A DNA stretch of 27,402 nucleotides from an uncultured Atopobiaceae bacterium (GTDB taxonomy: Bacteria > Actinomycetota > Coriobacteriia > Coriobacteriales > Atopobiaceae): contig CANPVI010000003.1 of NCBI GenBank assembly GCA_947581665.1, positions 1 through 27,402 of the forward strand, in the 5' to 3' direction. Every line of letters starts with the position of its first letter. The first letter of the stretch is position 1. Below are positions 24,258 to 27,402 of this stretch, piece after piece. The notes beneath the pieces are model-generated. The model searched no databases. It had not been told where the DNA came from and saw only the letters and a program-made list of their open reading frames with translations. The translations under genes and the position numbers were made by a program.

Positions 24258-24285
24258 ATTATAATCCGCGAAATGAGAATGTCAA
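24258..24285 (-). promoter_or_regulatory. Leftward early promoter
   Basis: On the minus strand TTGACA (24285-24280) and TATAAT (24263-24258) match both consensus boxes exactly, 16 bases apart. Transcription would start near 24251, about 37 bases before the Cro-like ATG. This is the best promoter in the window and probably drives the whole leftward gene series. Confidence 0.85.
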
Positions 24286-24301
24286 GCAGAAATTTTTCAT
24301 T

Positions 24302-24322
24302 TTGCATATTGCATATTGCACA
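24302..24322. repeat. Tandem 7-base repeats, candidate operator in the switch
   Basis: TTGCATA, TTGCATA and TTGCACA run in tandem, also readable as two overlapping TGCA-TAT-TGCA dyads (24303-24313 and 24310-24320). They cover the -35 box of the rightward promoter and lie next to the -35 of the leftward one, a sensible site for a repressor to act on both. Confidence 0.5.
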
Positions 24323-24345
24323 AATCCGAAAAGTGGAGCTATAAT
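24316..24345 (+). promoter_or_regulatory. Rightward promoter of the lysogeny repressor
   Basis: TTGCAC (24316-24321) and a perfect TATAAT (24340-24345) are 18 bases apart. A start near 24352 leaves about 27 bases of leader before the repressor ATG. Confidence 0.7.
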
Positions 24346-24363
24346 TTTCTCAAATTGAGGAAA
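24345..24363. promoter_or_regulatory. Dyad just downstream of the repressor promoter
   Basis: CTCAA and TTGAG flank a single A at 24354 as perfect arms; pairing extends outward to a nine-base arm with one T-G pair. It covers the expected transcription start, so it could be an operator or a small leader hairpin. Confidence 0.35.
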
Positions 24364-24378
24364 GGGGGGAAATGGATC

Positions 24379-24780
24379 ATGCAAAACGTCGTGGGGGTCC
24401 GAATTAAATTCATGCGGGAACAGGCCGGCCTGACCCAGCGGGAGCTTGCCAAAAAAATGAACATCGGCATTTCCACCATGTCGCAATATGAAAACGGTGA
24501 CCGCACGCCGAATGTGGACATGCAACGCAAATTCGCCCAATTTTTCGGCGTGTCGCTGGATTTCCTTGCGGGGCTGACCGACGACAGGACGCAACGGCCG
24601 GAGCGCCTCGACCGGGAGCCCGCGCCGCCCGACCCTGCATTCCTGGAGGCGCTGGAATGTCTGGAGGGCATGTCGGGCGAAGCCCTCGAAACCGCTTTGC
24701 GCTGCCTCCAGGCGATCAAAGCCCTGGACGACGCGAAGGGCGGGGACGGGAAAACGCTGATATTTGAAAAGAACGCTTGA
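24379..24780 (+). CDS. XRE-family lysogeny repressor (short CI-like)
   Basis: This 133-residue protein starts at MQNVVGVRIKFMREQAG (ATG 24379) behind AAAGGGGGGAAATGG. The helix-turn-helix (about 8-60) contains LTQRELAKKMNIGISTMSQYENGDRTPN and FFGVSLDFLAGLTDD, the common Gram-positive repressor form. Residues 65-133 are a helical tail and contain no S24 peptidase, so RecA-driven self-cleavage is not expected. It is divergent from the Cro-like gene and would hold the prophage silent. An in-frame ATG at 24316 lies in the promoter and is not used here as the start. Confidence 0.85.
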   Translation: MQNVVGVRIKFMREQAGLTQRELAKKMNIGISTMSQYENGDRTPNVDMQRKFAQFFGVSLDFLAGLTDDRTQRPERLDREPAPPDPAFLEALECLEGMSGEALETALRCLQAIKALDDAKGGDGKTLIFEKNA

Positions 24781-24835
24781 AAATCGAATGCCGCCGCCTG
24801 GGCGTGCCGTGGCGGTGGGGATAAGGAGCACAATC

Positions 24836-25285
24836 ATGTTTTGTAAAAACTGCGGGAAACCGCTTGACGACGACGCGAAATTCTGCCCCAACTGCGGGGT
24901 AGCTGTGTCCGCCTCCGCCGCGCCGGCTGCTGATGCTGCGCCGGCCGCAGATCCCGGCGGGGAGGCCGTTGTCCGGGAGGGCCTTTGCAATCGGGTGAAA
25001 AGTAAGCTGTTCGTTCAAAACGGCCACGGGGTTTTGACTAACCGGCGTTTCATCTACGGCAAACACACCCTTGCAAAAATCGCCGCCATGGGCGTCTTTG
25101 TCAATCTGACGAAGGGCGAATACGAGTTCGACATTCCGCTTTCCGACATTGCCGGCATTCGTGACGGCCGCCAGGGCGTGAGCAAAACTATCATTATCAC
25201 GACGAAATCCGGGGCCGAATATAATTTCTACTTCACCGACCGGGAAAAATGGCTTGCCGACTTCCGCCGGCTGTCCGGCTGCTGA
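24836..25285 (+). CDS. Zinc-ribbon protein with PH/GRAM-like domain
   Basis: This 149-residue protein begins MFCKNCGKPLDDDAKFCPNCG, a classical bacterial zinc ribbon with two CxxC pairs. An Ala/Pro linker (24-47) is followed by a beta-rich domain: NGHGVLTNRRFIYGKH, IPLSDIAGIRDGRQG, IIITTKSGAEYNFYF, then a final helix REKWLADFRRL. That is a bacterial PH/GRAM-like layout. It follows the repressor by 55 bases on the same strand with an ATAAGGAG site, so it is probably expressed in the lysogen, which suggests immunity, exclusion or another host-benefit role. The domains are visible; the role is inference. Confidence 0.78.
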   Translation: MFCKNCGKPLDDDAKFCPNCGVAVSASAAPAADAAPAADPGGEAVVREGLCNRVKSKLFVQNGHGVLTNRRFIYGKHTLAKIAAMGVFVNLTKGEYEFDIPLSDIAGIRDGRQGVSKTIIITTKSGAEYNFYFTDREKWLADFRRLSGC

Positions 25286-25313
25286 CCATTTTGTCGGCGT
25301 CGGCAAAATGGTC
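25284..25313 (+). terminator. Perfect 10-bp inverted repeat at the end of the repressor operon
   Basis: GACCATTTTG and CAAAATGGTC are exact complements around a 10-base loop and begin inside the stop codon of the zinc-ribbon gene. The position fits a terminator, but no T tract follows, so it may instead be a protein-binding dyad. Confidence 0.4.
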
Positions 25314-25432
25314 CTGTGCGGCCCGTAGCGGCCCTGTGGCGCGCGTTCGCTCCGGGTGGTGTCTCTGCCCGTCCTGGCCTCCAAACGCGCCACGGCGGCC
25401 ACGCTGGGCGGGCCCTGGGCCTTTCCTGCACC

Positions 25433-25561
25433 ATGCTGCGGGGTAACGGTGGGAAATGTTTCACGTGTAACAATTTCGTGACCTCACGAAAATGGTGCCG
25501 GCGCTGCGCTCCGGCAGATAAACGCACGGGGATCACACGAAAAACGCACGCGCCGTTTTAA
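25433..25561 (+). CDS. Doubtful small zinc-ribbon-like frame (42 aa)
   Basis: A 42-codon frame from ATG 25433 to TAA encodes a peptide with CFTC and CRRC twelve residues apart, a ribbon-like spacing. There is no ribosome binding site, and the dyad at 25474-25491 falls inside it. It may be chance. Confidence 0.2.
   Translation: MLRGNGGKCFTCNNFVTSRKWCRRCAPADKRTGITRKTHAPF
25474..25491. promoter_or_regulatory. 18-base dyad, candidate protein-binding site
   Basis: TTTCGTGA and TCACGAAA are perfect eight-base arms around CC. The size and two-base centre suit a dimeric helix-turn-helix protein. Confidence 0.4.
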
Positions 25562-25562
25562 T

Positions 25563-25580
25563 TGGGTCGAAATCGACCCA
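25563..25580. promoter_or_regulatory. Second 18-base dyad with the same geometry
   Basis: TGGGTCGA and TCGACCCA are perfect eight-base arms around AA. The 8-2-8 layout matches the dyad 90 bases to the left, although the arm sequence differs. Confidence 0.4.
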
Positions 25581-25592
25581 TTTGCCCGGCCT

Positions 25593-25612
25593 CGCGCGCG
25601 TGCGCGCGCGCG
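25593..25612. repeat. Alternating purine-pyrimidine (CG/TG) tract
   Basis: Twenty bases alternate strictly, nearly all CG, with one TG step. Such tracts can form Z-DNA under supercoiling. A TATAAT follows directly at 25614-25619 but has no -35 box. Confidence 0.6.
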
Positions 25613-25638
25613 GTATAATACTACCAAGAAGTATATAT

Positions 25639-25656
25639 TGGTTAGGTATGGTTAGG
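25639..25656 (+). repeat. Direct repeat TGGTTAGG x2
   Basis: Two copies (25639-25646 and 25649-25656) are spaced by 10 bases, one helical turn, so a protein could bind both on the same face. They lead straight into the palindrome cluster. Confidence 0.45.
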
Positions 25657-25696
25657 GCGTTACTAACGCGTTAGTCACGCGTTACTAACGCGTGAC
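25657..25696. repeat. GTTAC/ACGCGT palindrome cluster, left copy
   Basis: GCGTTACTAACGCG occurs twice with a 22-base period. Bases 25674-25696 form a palindrome with 11-base arms GTCACGCGTTA and TAACGCGTGAC around one C. Confidence 0.75.
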
Positions 25697-25834
25697 AATT
25701 CCCCCGGCCCTCTGAATTGTGGAAACCCTTGCGCCCCAACGCTCCGCGCCCTCCGGCGGTGTGGAAAACTCCGCAAAAATCCCCAGGCCGCCGGGCGCCG
25801 TCGCCGGGTGCCGCGGCCTCTCCGCCTCGCATTT

Positions 25835-25915
25835 CGTAACGCTCCCGGCGTTACGTGTAACGGCGTAACGCAACATAACGCGTTAGTCACGCGTTACGTA
25901 ACGTAACGCATAACG
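25835..25915. repeat. GTAACG/CGTTAC cluster, middle copy
   Basis: A perfect stem (CGTAACGC at 25835-25842 with GCGTTACG at 25848-25855) is followed by several GTAAC copies, TAACGCGTTA at 25876-25885 and the palindrome GTTACGTAAC at 25893-25902. Seven GTTAC/GTAAC pentamers lie in about 70 bases. Confidence 0.7.
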
Positions 25916-26002
25916 CCGGGCCCCGCGGGGCCGCCTGTTGGCCCTGCATCGCCCCGTTTTACTAAATTTCAGTTTAATTATTTGCTTATTGTTCGCACTT
26001 TG

Positions 26003-26064
26003 TTAAACCATGTTTTAATAAAACGGCGGCTTTTTACACTCCAACGAATAAAATTAAACCATGT
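26003..26064 (+). repeat. 11-base direct repeat TTAAACCATGT
   Basis: Exact copies lie at 26003-26013 and 26054-26064 in the AT-rich stretch before the integrase. The length is typical of binding sites for integrase arm domains or regulators. Confidence 0.5.
26011..26019 (+). promoter_or_regulatory. Weak candidate integrase promoter (extended -10)
   Basis: TGTTTTAAT is an extended -10 box overlapping the first TTAAACCATGT repeat. The only -35 candidate is weak (TTCGCA, 16 bases upstream). If real, the repeat would allow repression of integrase transcription. Confidence 0.3.
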
Positions 26065-26073
26065 AACGGTGCT

Positions 26074-26107
26074 GTCACGCGTTAGTAACGCGTGACCGAC
26101 GCGTTAC
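26074..26107. repeat. GTTAC/ACGCGT palindrome cluster, right copy
   Basis: Bases 26074-26096 repeat the 25674-25696 palindrome with the same 11-base arms and only the central base changed, which makes the two copies exact reverse complements. ACGCGTTAC follows at 26099-26107. The cluster ends about 30 bases before the integrase ATG. Confidence 0.75.
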
Positions 26108-26138
26108 TGTCACGCGCTGCGGCGCGGGGAGGGGCTGC

Positions 26139-27257
26139 ATGTCCGTCTACAAAAACCCAAAAACGGGAAAATGGTATTGCATTTTCCGCGTGACCGACTG
26201 GACCGGAAAACGGAAACAAATAAAAAAAGCCGGGTTCTCCCGGCGGGCCGACGCGGTGGAATACGAGCGGAATTACACGGCGAAGGAGCAGGGCTCTCTC
26301 GACATGACTTTCGGGGCCCTGGTGGACCTCTACATGGCGGACGCCAAGGCCCGGCTGCGGCCGACGACTTACGCCTCGAAGGAGTTTATCTTCAACGAGA
26401 AAATCCTCCCGTTTTTCCGGGATCAAAACGTCGCGGAAATCACGCCGGCAAAAATCCGCAAATGGCAGAATGAGCTGATGGGCCGCGGCTATGCTCCGAC
26501 CTATCTGAAATCAATAAACAACCAAATGACCGCCGTGTTTAATTTCGCCGTGCGTTATTATGGCCTGACGCAAAACCCGGCCGTCGTGGCCGGGTCCATG
26601 GGGCGAAAGCACGCGGGGGAAATGGAATTCTGGACGCTGGACGAATTCACCCGGTTCATCGCCGGCATGGAGGGCGATCCGACGGCCTGCGTGGCGTTTA
26701 ACCTCCTCTTTTGGACGGGGATGCGCGAGGGGGAATTGCTGGGCCTGACCCTGGACGACGTCGATTTCGACCGGGGCGGGATCAACATTCGACGGAGCTA
26801 TGCCCGGATTGACCAGGTCGATCTGATGCAGGAGCCGAAAACGCCGAAGAGCCGGCGCTTCATCCCGGCGCCGGCGTTCCTGATGGACATGGTCCGGGAA
26901 TATGCCGCGCGCCTCTACGATTACGAGCCGGGGGAACGCCTGTTCCCGTTCACGAAGGATTGGCTGGGCCAACAGCTCCGGCGCTGCTGCGAACGCACGG
27001 GCGTCAAAATAATCCGGGTGCATGACATACGGCATTCCCACGCCTCGATGCTGGTGGAGCAGGGCTGCGATCCGCTGCTGATTGCTGAACGCCTGGGACA
27101 CGAGCGCATTTCGACGACGTTGGGGACATACTCCCACCTATACCCGGACAAGGGCCAAACCCTGGCCGCCACGCTGGACATGCTGAAGGAGCGGGCCGAC
27201 CGGGAGAACGCCCCGCCGCCGGCCGATGATCCGCCCGACCCGGAGCCGGATTTTTGA
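26139..27257 (+). CDS. int: Phage tyrosine integrase
   Basis: This 372-residue recombinase has an N-terminal arm-DNA-binding domain (1-50, MSVYKNPKTGKWYCIFR), a core-binding domain (about 55-150) and the catalytic domain (165-345). The catalytic residues are all visible: Arg196 in TGMREGELLGL, Lys237, His295 and Arg298 in VHDIRHSHAS, His321 in LGHERIS and the nucleophile Tyr331 in TYSHLYPD. The enzyme should be active. A Pro/Asp-rich tail (355-372) ends the protein. The start at 26139 has GGGGAGGGG. It ends 130 bases from the presumed guaA junction, the normal place for an integrase beside its attachment site. The upstream palindromes and direct repeats may regulate it. Confidence 0.95.
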   Translation: MSVYKNPKTGKWYCIFRVTDWTGKRKQIKKAGFSRRADAVEYERNYTAKEQGSLDMTFGALVDLYMADAKARLRPTTYASKEFIFNEKILPFFRDQNVAEITPAKIRKWQNELMGRGYAPTYLKSINNQMTAVFNFAVRYYGLTQNPAVVAGSMGRKHAGEMEFWTLDEFTRFIAGMEGDPTACVAFNLLFWTGMREGELLGLTLDDVDFDRGGINIRRSYARIDQVDLMQEPKTPKSRRFIPAPAFLMDMVREYAARLYDYEPGERLFPFTKDWLGQQLRRCCERTGVKIIRVHDIRHSHASMLVEQGCDPLLIAERLGHERISTTLGTYSHLYPDKGQTLAATLDMLKERADRENAPPPADDPPDPEPDF

Positions 27258-27267
27258 TCCTGTTACT
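27252..27267 (+). repeat. GTTAC direct repeats downstream of the integrase, possible arm sites
   Basis: GTTAC at 27252-27256 and 27263-27267 are 11 bases apart, each preceded by T. They share the pentamer of the upstream clusters and lie about 130 bases from the presumed core site, within reach for integrase arm binding. Confidence 0.3.
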
Positions 27268-27288
27268 TTTTTGTTACACCAAACGAAA

Positions 27289-27347
27289 AAACGCCCCGGC
27301 CGCGTCCACAAAATGGACGCAAACCGGGGCGTTTATCATGCTTTTTT
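27289..27347 (+). terminator. Strong terminator after the integrase, probably bidirectional
   Basis: AAACGCCCCGG (27289-27299) pairs perfectly with CCGGGGCGTTT (27324-27334), and an inner stem GCGTCC/GGACGC (27302-27307, 27315-27320) sits in the loop. Six T residues lie at 27342-27347, a little downstream. A run of A residues on the left gives a U tract for leftward transcription, so it may also end guaA transcription. Confidence 0.7.
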
Positions 27348-27390
27348 CAAAATATCGCAACTTTACGCGGGGATTTTCTGAAACGGCCAG

Positions 27391-27402
27391 TTATTCCCAC
27401 TC
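27391..27402 (-). other. guaA: Probable guaA 3' end / prophage attachment junction
   Basis: Read leftward, the last 12 bases encode Glu-Trp-Glu-stop, the usual C-terminus of GMP synthase (GTIEWE-stop). The guaA 3' end is a known integration target of Gram-positive phages and integrative elements. The match lies next to an integrase and at the window edge. Twelve bases alone cannot prove it. Confidence 0.5.

Larger units (their letters stand above)
25286..26138. other. Gene-poor, repeat-rich region upstream of the integrase
   Basis: Apart from one doubtful small frame, no credible gene fills these 850 bases. They hold GC-rich inverted repeats (GTGGCGCG at 25336-25343 with CGCGCCAC at 25386-25393), two 18-base dyads, a 20-base alternating CG tract, a dense set of GTTAC/GTAAC and ACGCGT palindromes (25443-26107), and an AT-rich stretch at about 25965-26060. 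The layout resembles an origin, partition or recombinase-control region. Confidence 0.6.

Noticed and set aside
24316..24378. Upstream in-frame ATG for the repressor
   Set aside because: It falls on the -35 box of the promoter and has no ribosome site; ATG 24379 has AAAGGGGGG upstream and matches family starts.
25614..25619. TATAAT as a promoter -10 box
   Set aside because: The bases 16-18 upstream are CG repeats with no -35 box, and no gene starts downstream on this strand for 500 bases.
25717..25768. Two DnaA-box-like sequences (TTGTGGAAA and TGTGGAAAA)
   Set aside because: Only two loose matches; short enough to occur by chance. Kept only as weak support for an origin-like reading of the region.
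25675..25890. 71-codon minus-strand frame in the repeat region
   Set aside because: It starts inside the palindromes, lacks a ribosome site and is Arg-rich like the other shadows.
1..27402. CRISPR array, tRNA or rRNA genes, insertion sequences
   Set aside because: I looked for regularly spaced repeats, cloverleaf-type sequences and transposase motifs and saw none; the repeats before the integrase are palindromic and irregularly spaced.

Overview
The window holds most of a temperate, tailed-phage genome (a prophage) from a high-GC Gram-positive host. Evidence for this is a tyrosine integrase, a divergent repressor/Cro-type switch, a DnaD/DnaC-type replication pair, RecT, RecU, a YopX-family protein, strong GGAGG ribosome binding sites, and a head-packaging block (TerS, TerL, portal, MuF-type head protein) at the far end. 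The gene families and GC-rich codon use fit a gut Clostridia host such as the Oscillospiraceae. That host guess is inference; no host gene is complete here.

Layout, right to left. (1) 27391-27402: four codons matching the 3' end of guaA (E-W-E-stop, minus strand), the likely att junction, followed by a terminator. (2) 26139-27257 (+): integrase. (3) 25286-26138: a gene-poor region full of palindromes and GTTAC/GTAAC repeats. (4) 24379-25285 (+): a short XRE repressor and a zinc-ribbon/PH-like protein. (5) 24214-24378: divergent promoters and operator-like repeats. (6) 24213 down to 1 (-): one very long leftward gene series. It starts with a Cro-like gene, a small winged-helix gene and a SleB-type hydrolase. 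A recombination block follows (SbcC/Rad50-like ATPase, RecT, MBL-fold nuclease-like protein), then replication (DnaD-like and DnaC-like). After these come a bifunctional methyltransferase, an MmcB-like nuclease-fold protein, an ASCH protein, a run of small Cys-rich accessory genes, YopX, RecU and a DUF5131 (Gp37/Gp68) protein. The series ends with a likely late-gene regulator, a ParB-methyltransferase, terminase, portal and the MuF gene, which runs off the left edge.

Most leftward genes overlap by 1-17 bases (often ATGA), so they are probably transcribed and translated as a coupled unit from the promoter at 24258-24285. Recombination and replication genes would act first, the 203-aa regulator at 6926-7537 probably turns on the head genes, and three methyltransferase domains on two proteins probably modify the phage DNA.

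The most unusual items are: a fusion of a circularly permuted C5-cytosine methyltransferase to a Dam-type adenine methyltransferase, with repeated target-recognition-like units; a MuF head protein carrying a C-terminal HipA/PI-kinase-like domain with its catalytic residues apparently present; and the repeat-dense region upstream of the integrase.
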